Shown in pieces: positions 1 through 5,938 of a stretch of DNA of 8,336 nucleotides (positions within the stretch are counted from its first letter, which is position 1; every line of letters starts with the position of its first letter). A program made the position numbers and the translations under genes. This DNA comes from JADFOB01 sp964651325 (lineage in GTDB: Bacteria; Planctomycetota; Phycisphaerae; UBA1845), in assembly GCA_964651325.1 (NCBI GenBank), contig CAZYXP010000174.1:1-8336 (forward strand), in the 5' to 3' direction. The notes under the pieces were generated by a model. It did no database searches. It worked only from the letters and a program-made list of their open reading frames with translations, and was not told the origin of the DNA.

Positions 1-2105
1 TTCCGCTGTGAAACAGACACGGATGCAATCACGACGCTCAGGCGGTCACCGACAACCACCCGACACCCCGAGCGCTCGCCCACAACGCAACCGCCGCCCG
101 CGTCGAGCTCCCACCAGTCGTCGCCGAGCTGATCGAACGGCACAAGTCCGTCCACGAGCCATCGATCGAGCTGAACGAATACGCCGACGTTGGCCACGCC
201 GGTAACCATGCCGTCAAACGCCTCGCCCAGATGTTGATCCAACAGACGTAGCACTTGAACCAGGCGAAGCTCTCGCTCGGCGGCTTCGGCGTGGCGTTCG
301 GTGTTGCTGCACCAGCGGCCCACCTTCGCAAGCTCGCCGAGGGTCCGCTCGTCTTGGGTTGGCCGACCTTCCGGGAAGTGGTTGATCAAGTCATCAAGCA
401 AGCGATGAACGGTTAAGTCCGGGTAACGCCGAATAGGCGAGGTGAAATGGCAATAGTTCTCCGACGCGAGGGCATAGTGACCGATCGGCTCGGGCGAATA
501 CTGCGCCGGCTGCATTGTCCTGAGGACCGAAAGGTTCACGGCGAAGGATTCCGGCTTGCCGGCGGCCTTTTTTAGCAACCGCTGGATTTCTTTGCGATCC
601 GGCTCATCGCTCAAGGAATATCCAAGCAGTTCCAACAGCCGCTTGCACGCCCCCCCTGCCGGCTCTGTAGGCTCGGGATGCACGCGGCGCAAGTACGCCA
701 CCGACGCCGAAGCAAGCAGCCGCGCCACCGCCTCGTTGGCTTCGACCATGAACATTTCGATGATCTTGTGCGGATAGCTCGTGTCTGCGGGCTTGGCATC
801 AACCGCCGCCCCCTGCTCATCATAAACAAGCTCGATTTCCGGAAGATCCAACTCGAGCGCCCCGGCCCGCTGCCGGCGCCGATGAATCAGGCGGGCCAGT
901 CGTTGCATGCGCCCCAGAAGAGCCACGACTTTGGCCCCCGTGCGACCGTGTTTGCCAGAGAGGACCGCGTCGGCCTGCAGGTACGTCAGGCGTTTGGTGG
1001 AAGCAATCACGCTGTTGGCCACGCGCGTTTTTTTCACCGCGCCGGTCTTGGTGTACGTCATGAAAACGCTCTTGGTCGCCCGCGGCTGGCGCTCCTGAAG
1101 CGAGCAAACGCCGTTGGAGAGCGTTTCGGGCAGCATGGGGATCACCAGACCGGGCAGGTAGACGCTGTTGCCCCGCTGCCGCGCCTCCTCATCGAGCGGC
1201 GAGCCCGGCTCGACATACATCGCCACGTCGGCGATGTGCACGCCGAGCTCGAACGTGCCGTTGTCATGCTCGGTCAGGGAGATAGCGTCATCGAAGTCCT
1301 TGGCATCCGGCGGGTCGATCGTGAGAATCGTTTCATTGCGCAGATCCTCGCGGCCGGGCAACAGACGCTTGACGCTAAAGCCATCAACAAGCTCGCGCGC
1401 TTGCTGATAGACTTCGTCGTGAAATTCACCGGGAAGCTGATACTGCTCGATCATGCTCTGCGTGTCGACGTCTGGCCTGCCGTTTGGCCCGAGCACCTTG
1501 AGGATCACGCCTCGGGCGGTTACGCCGTGTTCGGGATACTGGAGCATCTCGACGACCACCTGATCGCCGTCACTGGCGCGTTTGGCGGTCGGATCATCGA
1601 CGAGGATCGGCACGTGCAAGGCGTTGCCATCGGGGATCACATACCATCGGGAAACCTGCCGCGTCAGCATCCCGACGAACCGGGATTGGCCACGCTTGAT
1701 GATTTCTTCGATCTGTCCTTCATGAAGCATCTTCCCCTGACGCTTCCCCTTCTTCTTGACTCGGGCCCGCACGATGTCGCCTGTCAGCGCGCCGCCGGTG
1801 CCATGCCCGGGGACGTAGAGGTCGCCGTGAATATTGGGCGTCTGGGGCACAATGAATCCGAATCCACGCGGATTGGCGCGGAACGTACCCACCAGCGTCG
1901 GCGGAGGGCCGGCCAGCATCAACGCCTGCCCGACGCCCAACGCCACCCGCCCGGTTTTCATCAATGCCTTGCACGCCGCGTGGAAATCGCCCTGCTCCGC
2001 TTCGGCGATCCCCATGGCCCGCGCCAGACGATCGAGCTGCCGGGGCTGGTAGCCTTCCGCCTTAACGAATTCGAGAATGCGCCGGGTTAATGCTTCACTG
2101 GGCAT
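1..2105 (-). CDS. rnr: RNase R, 3'-to-5' exoribonuclease (3' end cut by window edge)
   Basis: RNase R degrades RNA processively from the 3' end, including structured mRNA and rRNA, in the cytoplasm. I read 701 codons from ATG 2105-2103 without a stop to the window edge. Domains in order: N-terminal winged helix (about residues 1-60), cold-shock RNA-binding domain with GFGFIVP (71-115), second cold-shock domain (about 142-205), RNB catalytic domain (about 253-575), and a C-terminal S1 domain starting near GEAFDGMVTGV (628). The four catalytic aspartates of the DAKDFDDA motif are D264, D270, D272 and D273, with the spacing known for E. coli RNase R; Y316 (SVYLPG) and the HFTSPIRRYPDL motif (553-564) are also present. 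The protein is within the family's usual length but lacks the end of S1 and any basic tail. No Shine-Dalgarno is visible before the ATG. RNase II is less likely because of the N-terminal helix domain and two cold-shock domains. The protein is intact as far as seen. Confidence 0.96.
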   Translation of the reverse strand, partial: MPSEALTRRILEFVKAEGYQPRQLDRLARAMGIAEAEQGDFHAACKALMKTGRVALGVGQALMLAGPPPTLVGTFRANPRGFGFIVPQTPNIHGDLYVPGHGTGGALTGDIVRARVKKKGKRQGKMLHEGQIEEIIKRGQSRFVGMLTRQVSRWYVIPDGNALHVPILVDDPTAKRASDGDQVVVEMLQYPEHGVTARGVILKVLGPNGRPDVDTQSMIEQYQLPGEFHDEVYQQARELVDGFSVKRLLPGREDLRNETILTIDPPDAKDFDDAISLTEHDNGTFELGVHIADVAMYVEPGSPLDEEARQRGNSVYLPGLVIPMLPETLSNGVCSLQERQPRATKSVFMTYTKTGAVKKTRVANSVIASTKRLTYLQADAVLSGKHGRTGAKVVALLGRMQRLARLIHRRRQRAGALELDLPEIELVYDEQGAAVDAKPADTSYPHKIIEMFMVEANEAVARLLASASVAYLRRVHPEPTEPAGGACKRLLELLGYSLSDEPDRKEIQRLLKKAAGKPESFAVNLSVLRTMQPAQYSPEPIGHYALASENYCHFTSPIRRYPDLTVHRLLDDLINHFPEGRPTQDERTLGELAKVGRWCSNTERHAEAAERELRLVQVLRLLDQHLGEAFDGMVTGVANVGVFVQLDRWLVDGLVPFDQLGDDWWELDAGGGCVVGERSGCRVVVGDRLSVVIASVSVSQR

Positions 2106-2112
2106 GGATACG

Positions 2113-2141
2113 ATGCTACGAGGCCGCCGCCACGACGCCAA
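2113..2141 (-). promoter_or_regulatory. Weak candidate promoter for rnr, possibly giving a leaderless mRNA
   Basis: On the minus strand TTGGCG (2141-2136), a 17-base spacer and TAGCAT (2118-2113) end 7 bases before the ATG. Transcription would then begin at or next to the start codon, which would fit the lack of a Shine-Dalgarno site. The matches to sigma-70 consensus are only 3/6 and 4/6, so chance is a real possibility. Confidence 0.22.
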
Positions 2142-2349
2142 GGCGCCTGTTTGACGATTCCCGCAATGTGGTATGGCGAATCCTCCGCGTTGCGCAGCGC
2201 CCCTCCGGAGTGATCGAGGCAACGCCGCGCAGGGTACATCCGCCCCACCCGCTGCACGCGCGAACGCGACGATCGGCAAGAATTGCGCGTCCAGGGTGTC
2301 CCCGCGACCAACAAGCGAGGACAGTAGCTTTACCCATTTCCGCCCTTCA

Positions 2350-2378
2350 AACGCCGCCTGAGCCGCTGAAGCGGCGTT
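2350..2378. repeat. Perfect 8-bp inverted repeat with a competing inner hairpin
   Basis: AACGCCGC (2350-2357) and GCGGCGTT (2371-2378) are perfect complements around a 13-base loop. Within it, GCCGCT (2362-2367) and AGCGGC (2370-2375) form a second hairpin that shares the right arm, so the two folds exclude each other. No T-run follows, so it is not an obvious terminator. It could be an operator or a leader structure; function unknown. Confidence 0.4.
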
Positions 2379-2579
2379 CGCGGACATCTGATCGGATTCT
2401 CGAAATTCGCCATCAAGATATTTTTGTGCTCGGGTCGATAGTATTCTCGCCAAGCAACCTATAGCCCCCAAATTAACCGGGGCAACGTAGGGTTCGATAA
2501 CGCTTTTACGCCAATGATGCCGCGGCCGGAGCGCTCGCGGATAGACTTAGAGAACGCGTGGAATCGCTTCAGGAATGGG

Positions 2580-2606
2580 CAGGAGGCCCGATTTTCGGAT
2601 CTCCTG
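2580..2606 (+). promoter_or_regulatory. Leader hairpin next to the ribosome binding site of the B12-fold gene
   Basis: CAGGAG (2580-2585) pairs with CTCCTG (2601-2606), and an inner CCG/CGG pairing closes an ATTTT loop (2591-2595). The right arm CTCCT (2601-2605) is also complementary to the Shine-Dalgarno AGGAG at 2624-2628, so the two pairings are mutually exclusive. This layout could modulate translation of the downstream gene. The short helices make the regulatory role speculative. Confidence 0.35.
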
Positions 2607-2623
2607 ACCTGTGCCCGCGCTAG

Positions 2624-2628
2624 AGGAG
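2624..2628 (+). promoter_or_regulatory. Shine-Dalgarno AGGAG that decides the start at 2638
   Basis: AGGAG lies 9 bases before ATG 2638. It lies downstream of the in-frame GTG at 2611 and so cannot serve that codon, which favours the ATG. Confidence 0.7.
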
Positions 2629-2637
2629 CGATTTTCC

Positions 2638-3378
2638 ATGCCGTCATCGTCCACGCCCCTTTTGGAGCAATACATGCGTCCGCTTTTGGCCGGAAACCGT
2701 ATTGCCTGCCGCGATTACGTTTTGAACCAACTCGGCAACACCGAGGCCGCTGCGGCCCTTTACCATGACCTGATTTGGCCCGCCATGGAGCGGGTTGATT
2801 ACTTGTTCCGGTCGGATCGTATCAATGGAGCCGCTGAAAACATGGCGACCCGGATCAATCGTTCGATCGCCGACCAACTTCAACTGAGCCTCAAACGGAA
2901 ACCTTCGATCGGCAAGAAACTGCTCGTAACGTGCGCCGATGGCGAACCCGAAGAATTAGGCGCTCAAATGATCTCGGATCTCTTCGAGGCGAGAGGATGG
3001 GATGTGTATTTCTTGGGCGGCGGCGTGCCTAACGATGAGATCATGAGCCTGGCCGGCCAGCTTCGACCTGATCTGCTGCTGGTCTTCGGCACGCAGCCTG
3101 CCGGTGTGCCCGGCGTGCGACTTCTGATCGACATGATCCGTGAAATCGGGGTCAATCCCACGATGAACATCATGGTCTCCGGCGGGGTGTTCAACCGCGC
3201 GGACGGGCTTTGGAAAGAGGTCAACGCCGATCTCTTCGCCAAGACCGCCCATGAAGCAATCCCGGTCGCGGAATCGGCCGAGCCGCGTGTCCCGACGATT
3301 CGACCTCCTGGCGCCCCCAAACGCCGGCGCCGTCGCCGCCGACCGCTTCTCGCGGCCGCCGAAGCACCTGCGAAGTAG
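2638..3378 (+). CDS. Cobalamin-binding-fold protein with altered B12-contact residues
   Basis: The 246-residue protein has the two-part layout of B12-binding modules: a helical cap domain (about 5-85) followed by a Rossmann-like domain (about 91-205). The second domain contains KKLLVTCADGEPEELGAQ and a later VSGGVFN loop (180-186). In CarH-type and methyltransferase-type proteins the cap carries W-x9-EH and the fold carries the GExHxLG or DxHxxG loop whose histidine is the lower cobalt ligand. Here the aligned positions read F57-x9-E67-N68 and G102-E103-P-E105-E-L-G108. The tryptophan, the cap histidine and the ligand histidine are therefore all replaced. The C-terminus (about 215-246) is Pro/Ala-rich with seven consecutive arginines (229-235). 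There is no DNA-binding or catalytic partner domain. It appears monocistronic, with a terminator 46 bases downstream. It may be a sensor or scaffold that no longer binds B12 in the usual way; the fold is likely and the function unknown. Confidence 0.8.
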   Translation: MPSSSTPLLEQYMRPLLAGNRIACRDYVLNQLGNTEAAAALYHDLIWPAMERVDYLFRSDRINGAAENMATRINRSIADQLQLSLKRKPSIGKKLLVTCADGEPEELGAQMISDLFEARGWDVYFLGGGVPNDEIMSLAGQLRPDLLLVFGTQPAGVPGVRLLIDMIREIGVNPTMNIMVSGGVFNRADGLWKEVNADLFAKTAHEAIPVAESAEPRVPTIRPPGAPKRRRRRRRPLLAAAEAPAK

Positions 3379-3424
3379 CAACTTGGGCAAACGCCAGCCC
3401 TGGAATTGCCGATTGATTTATTCA

Positions 3425-3454
3425 GGCCATCGGGTGCAAGCCCGGTGGCCTTTT
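3425..3454 (+). terminator. Intrinsic terminator after the B12-fold gene
   Basis: GGCCATCGGG (3425-3434) pairs with CCCGGTGGCC (3441-3450) over 10 base pairs with one T-G wobble and a 6-base loop, followed by TTTT (3451-3454). It sits 46 bases after the stop codon in the right orientation. Confidence 0.85.
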
Positions 3455-3500
3455 CCGTACCTGGTCCGCGAGCCTACGCGCGGCTTTGACCGTTCATGGT

Positions 3501-3520
3501 CCGCAGGCTGGCGCCTGCGG
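3501..3520. repeat. Short GC-rich palindrome, 8-bp arms and 4-base loop
   Basis: CCGCAGGC (3501-3508) and GCCTGCGG (3513-3520) are perfect complements around TGGC. No T-run follows, and it lies between a terminator and a promoter. Its arms resemble those of the palindrome at 7189-7206 inside the ligase gene, so both could belong to a family of dispersed REP-like palindromes. Two copies in one window cannot prove a family. Confidence 0.6.
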
Positions 3521-3542
3521 CTCTGATTCGGGCGTATCGCGC

Positions 3543-3571
3543 TTGACAGCATGTGTGGCGGAGCATGGAAT
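3543..3571 (+). promoter_or_regulatory. Sigma-70-type promoter for the lipoprotein gene
   Basis: A perfect -35 box TTGACA (3543-3548) is followed by a 17-base spacer and a -10 box TGGAAT (3566-3571, 4/6 match). Transcription would start near 3578, giving a leader of about 47 bases before the lipoprotein ATG. Confidence 0.65.
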
Positions 3572-3612
3572 AGCTGTTTTGAACTGCGATTGCTTCGTCA
3601 ACAGTGAAGGAT

Positions 3613-3617
3613 GAGGA
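3613..3617 (+). promoter_or_regulatory. Shine-Dalgarno GAGGA that decides the start at 3625
   Basis: GAGGA lies 7 bases before ATG 3625. An upstream in-frame GTG at 3604 would add seven charged residues ahead of the signal peptide and has no such site. Confidence 0.7.
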
Positions 3618-3624
3618 TCAGGCC

Positions 3625-4323
3625 ATGCGATTGACGCTTTCGGTTACGATAATGACAGTGATGGCATTGGCGGGGCTCTTGGGCTCGGCTTGCACCAAAA
3701 AAACCTCCATGGCGGACGATCGGCAGCAACCCGCTGCCCGACCGGCCGACAAACCGGTTGATCAGGATGCCCCCGCGACCGAGCCCGAGCTCGTCGACAA
3801 CCCCACCACCACCGCCGGCCGTGGCACGCCGCAACTCGATTCGTTGCTCGCCCACGCCGCGTGGATCTACGTCGATGAGCAGGAAGGGCAGTATATCGAG
3901 AAGGACGGTCAGCCTCAGATTCAGTGGACCATCTACGGGCCCGTCAGCCGGAACCCGACCTTCCGGGTGGAGGCCTACAAGCCCCTGCTCGGCGAGCCGC
4001 ACGATTTCCAGTGCGCGTTGCAGACCTATGAGAGCTACGACGGTTCCACGGTGGTTTACGCGATCAAAGCCGAGGCGGGCACGTTTGAGGCCGGCAAGGT
4101 TTATTCGCTCCTCGAGCCGGGCGAGAACTTCACCATCATCGACAAGAAGGCCCGCGAGACCATCGGACGGATTCCGCTGCTTGCCCCTGGGGTGTACGGG
4201 ATCGTCGGCGGCATTTCCAACGCCGAAACGAAGAAAGACGCCATGGCGATAACCTATTTCACGGTCGGCGCGGATGAAAAGACCGCCGCCGGAGAGGCAG
4301 GCCCCGGAGAATCCGGCGAATAG
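3625..4323 (+). CDS. Predicted lipoprotein of unknown function
   Basis: The 232-residue product begins with a typical export signal: a basic N-terminus (MRL), a hydrophobic stretch (about 4-20) and a lipobox-like LGSAC with the lipidated cysteine at C23. Glycine at -3 is less usual than leucine. A disordered Pro/Ala/Asp linker (about 26-68) would hold the domain away from the membrane. The folded part (about 69-218) is beta-strand-like, with alternating segments such as IQWTIYGPV, TFRVEAYK and STVVYAIKAE, and only one further cysteine (C130). The tail is Gly/Glu-rich. It has its own promoter and strong ribosome binding site and converges with the acidic-protein gene, so it is probably monocistronic. 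I do not recognise the family; lipoprotein export is well supported and the role is unknown. Confidence 0.85.
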   Translation: MRLTLSVTIMTVMALAGLLGSACTKKTSMADDRQQPAARPADKPVDQDAPATEPELVDNPTTTAGRGTPQLDSLLAHAAWIYVDEQEGQYIEKDGQPQIQWTIYGPVSRNPTFRVEAYKPLLGEPHDFQCALQTYESYDGSTVVYAIKAEAGTFEAGKVYSLLEPGENFTIIDKKARETIGRIPLLAPGVYGIVGGISNAETKKDAMAITYFTVGADEKTAAGEAGPGESGE

Positions 4324-4380
4324 CCCTTGGCTTGAGAACGTGAGCTCCATTCAGAGCCGTAGCGAGCGTCTCTCGATGTG

Positions 4381-4430
4381 TTGGCGGAGCCAAATGTAGC
4401 CTAGCGGCCCTCGACCGGTCGGTTCGCCAA
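4381..4430. repeat. Inverted repeats between convergent genes
   Basis: TTGGCG (4381-4386) complements CGCCAA (4425-4430). TTGGC can also pair locally with GCCAA (4389-4393), and a perfect palindrome CGACCGGTCG (4412-4421) lies in the middle. The site is in the 124-base gap between two genes that end facing each other, so a two-way terminator is possible. No T-run follows on either strand, so this is weak. Confidence 0.3.
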
Positions 4431-4447
4431 AGAAACAGACGCGCCGA

Positions 4448-4954
4448 TCAATCCTCTTCGTCATCCATCACGATAGCGCTGCCGAACGCAATCAGATAGG
4501 CCTCGATCATCTTGGGAACCTTGCTGCGGACCTTCATGAAGCCAAGGTCCAAATCGTCGAGGGCTTCGAGCGTGAACGCCGTTGAAAAGCGGTGAAACCG
4601 CTCGTCGATGGTTTCCTGATCGACCACCGGCTCTTCCCAGGAAATCCCTGAATCGGCCATGGCTCGCTCGAGATTTTGGGAAGGGGTTTCCTCCGCATCC
4701 GCCAGCAGGTTGACGATTTCGTCGAAGATCATCCGTTCATCCGTCACGAACCCCACGCGAACCTCCGGCACGTTGGGTCGTACGGCCGCTTCGATCCAGC
4801 AATTCGGGCCGAGCGAAAACCGCAACGCCCGCGAGGATTCATCCTTCCGATCGTATCGCTCGGACGGACCGTAGCGCTCGTCGCCACTGAACTCACCGTC
4901 CAAAAAGTCGAGAAACGCGTCTACTATTTCATTTTGCTCGGACGTAATTGCCAT
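4448..4954 (-). CDS. Acidic protein of unknown function, second gene of the kinase unit
   Basis: The 168-residue protein carries about 39 Asp/Glu against 16 Lys/Arg and ends in DDEED, so it is strongly acidic. It has no signal peptide or membrane segment and is presumably cytoplasmic. The order of segments is an N-terminal helix (EIVDAFLDFLDGEF), strands around ALRFSLGP, CWIEAAVRP and EVRVGFVTDE, a helix, a further strand region (RFSTAFTLEALDDLDLG) and a C-terminal helix. This arrangement loosely resembles the YbjN / type III secretion chaperone fold, which is a guess at fold level only. The ATG is preceded by AGGAG (4969-4965) with a 10-base gap. It begins 25 bases after the kinase stop codon and is probably cotranscribed, so it may act as a partner of that protein. 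No family was recognised. Confidence 0.8.
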   Translation of the reverse strand: MAITSEQNEIVDAFLDFLDGEFSGDERYGPSERYDRKDESSRALRFSLGPNCWIEAAVRPNVPEVRVGFVTDERMIFDEIVNLLADAEETPSQNLERAMADSGISWEEPVVDQETIDERFHRFSTAFTLEALDDLDLGFMKVRSKVPKMIEAYLIAFGSAIVMDDEED

Positions 4955-4979
4955 AATCAGACGGCTCCTATCGATTCTT

Positions 4980-5753
4980 CTATCCAGATATCCGGCCCCG
5001 TTCCCCCCTCTTTTGGCGGGGATCCACGCGGTTCAAAACGATCCGCCGCAGGGCGGTCAGCGGTCGTGTTATATGCCCATGCACGCGGATATACCATGGT
5101 CTTCGGTACGATGCGGCCAGCACCTCCGGCGAAAGTTGGTCCGGCCGGGTTCGGCGCTGCAGTTTGATGAGATGATACCGATCTGAAGCTTGAAACCAAC
5201 GCCGGAGCCGGCGCATCGGCCATAGCTCGCCGCCGAATCGGGCCGGCAGATGCCAGCTGATTTGAAAATCAAAGAGAAACGGCCGTCCGTCGGCATCGAC
5301 CAGGACGTTTTCGCATTTCTCCAGATCGACGTACGCCATTTTTCGCTTGTGAATGGCCCCGATGAGCGTCGCGAGGCGGGAGTGAAAGTCATTGTCCACG
5401 GGCGTCCCTTTGGCGAGCGGCTGCCCTTCGATGAACTCACGAATGAAACCAGTATCTTCCCATCGATCGATCAGCCTCGGGATGCCGGGCAAATCGTCCA
5501 GCCGTTGCAGGAAAAACACTTCGCGAGATGCAAGGATCCGTCCGATCCAACGAAGCGGCACACCGAAAAACCCCGCCTGACGGCCTACCTTCAAGAGAAC
5601 TCGTTCGCCGTCGCCCTCGTAAAGTGAGGTGATGGCAAAGAAATCGTTCTTGAAGACGCGCACGAGCGAATAAGGCCGACCACGGACCTCGATCCGGTCG
5701 GGGAGATCACGCCGCCCAAGGGCGGTAAGGCTCGGCGGGGTCGGCTTGCTCAA
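4980..5753 (-). CDS. Small kinase-like protein (LPS/Kdo- or RIO-kinase-like)
   Basis: The 257-residue protein shows the core of the protein-kinase-like fold. A lysine sits in a VAIK-like strand (VLLKV, K55), a hinge-like segment reads IREFIEGQPL (104-113), the catalytic loop reads YVDLEKCENVLV (D143, N149), and a DFG-like metal site reads LFDFQ (D162). The length and short C-terminal lobe suit the lipopolysaccharide or RIO-type kinases that phosphorylate sugars or act without a large activation segment. There is no signal peptide; the protein is rich in arginine (for example RRLRR at 181-185), which might favour membrane contact. I chose TTG 5753-5751 because AGAGG (5763-5759) lies 5 bases upstream and a promoter lies at 5839-5867. 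The next in-frame ATGs (6077, 6071) would run through the divergent ligase start. The adjacent O-antigen-ligase gene favours a glycan substrate. The fold is likely and the substrate is unproven. Confidence 0.75.
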   Translation of the reverse strand: MSKPTPPSLTALGRRDLPDRIEVRGRPYSLVRVFKNDFFAITSLYEGDGERVLLKVGRQAGFFGVPLRWIGRILASREVFFLQRLDDLPGIPRLIDRWEDTGFIREFIEGQPLAKGTPVDNDFHSRLATLIGAIHKRKMAYVDLEKCENVLVDADGRPFLFDFQISWHLPARFGGELWPMRRLRRWFQASDRYHLIKLQRRTRPDQLSPEVLAASYRRPWYIRVHGHITRPLTALRRIVLNRVDPRQKRGERGRISG

Positions 5754-5838
5754 GGCATCCTCTTTTCCGTGCGCGGTTGACCGACGGCAGCTGATGGACG
5801 GCGCATCAGTGGACGCACCGACGTCGGTGCGATTAGAG

Positions 5839-5867
5839 ATTGTACCCGTCCACCGCGTGTTTTCCAA
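5839..5867 (-). promoter_or_regulatory. Candidate sigma-70-type promoter for the kinase unit
   Basis: On the minus strand TTGGAA (5867-5862, 4/6), a 17-base spacer and TACAAT (5844-5839, 5/6) point at the kinase gene. Transcription would start near 5832, about 79 bases before the proposed TTG, and this excludes the long upstream start at 6077. Confidence 0.55.
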
Positions 5868-5925
5868 GCGAGAATAACCTTCAGGACACCCCGCATCGCG
5901 ATTCGATTCGTCCCATCGAAGCGGG

Positions 5926-5931
5926 TATAAG
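5926..5931 (+). promoter_or_regulatory. Candidate -10 element for the ligase gene, suggesting a leaderless mRNA
   Basis: TATAAG lies 7 bases before ATG 5939, and the bases between (TCTCCCC) hold no Shine-Dalgarno. Transcription from this box would begin at the start codon itself. No clear -35 box is seen 17-18 bases upstream, so confidence is low. Confidence 0.35.
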
Positions 5932-5938
5932 TCTCCCC

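Larger units (their letters stand above)
2106..2637. other. 532-base divergent intergenic region, no gene recognised
   Basis: This gap lies between the starts of rnr (minus) and the B12-fold gene (plus), so it should carry promoters for both. Short open frames exist on both strands, but their translations are Arg/Pro/Ala-rich without domain-like patterns and none has a convincing ribosome binding site. I see no tRNA or cobalamin riboswitch. It does hold the inverted repeat at 2350-2378 and the leader hairpin at 2580-2606. No good sigma-70 promoter for the plus gene stands out by eye. Confidence 0.6.

Noticed and set aside
678..2090. Long plus-strand open frame (470 codons) opposite rnr
   Set aside because: The minus strand carries a complete, motif-perfect RNase R here. 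The antisense translation has no domain-like pattern and is the usual shadow of a GC-rich gene.
2090..2464. Plus-strand open frame of 124 codons in the divergent gap
   Set aside because: Arg/Pro/Ala-rich translation, no ribosome binding site and no recognisable motif.
2464..2483. GCCCC/GGGGC hairpin as a terminator or riboswitch element
   Set aside because: Only a 5-bp stem with a 10-base loop and no T-run; expected by chance in this composition.
2485..2500. GGTTCGATAAC resembling a tRNA T-loop
   Set aside because: The flanking bases do not form the T-arm stem, and no acceptor, D or anticodon arms can be built around it.
2611..2637. GTG start for the B12-fold gene at 2611
   Set aside because: The Shine-Dalgarno at 2624-2628 lies downstream of it and fits the ATG at 2638.
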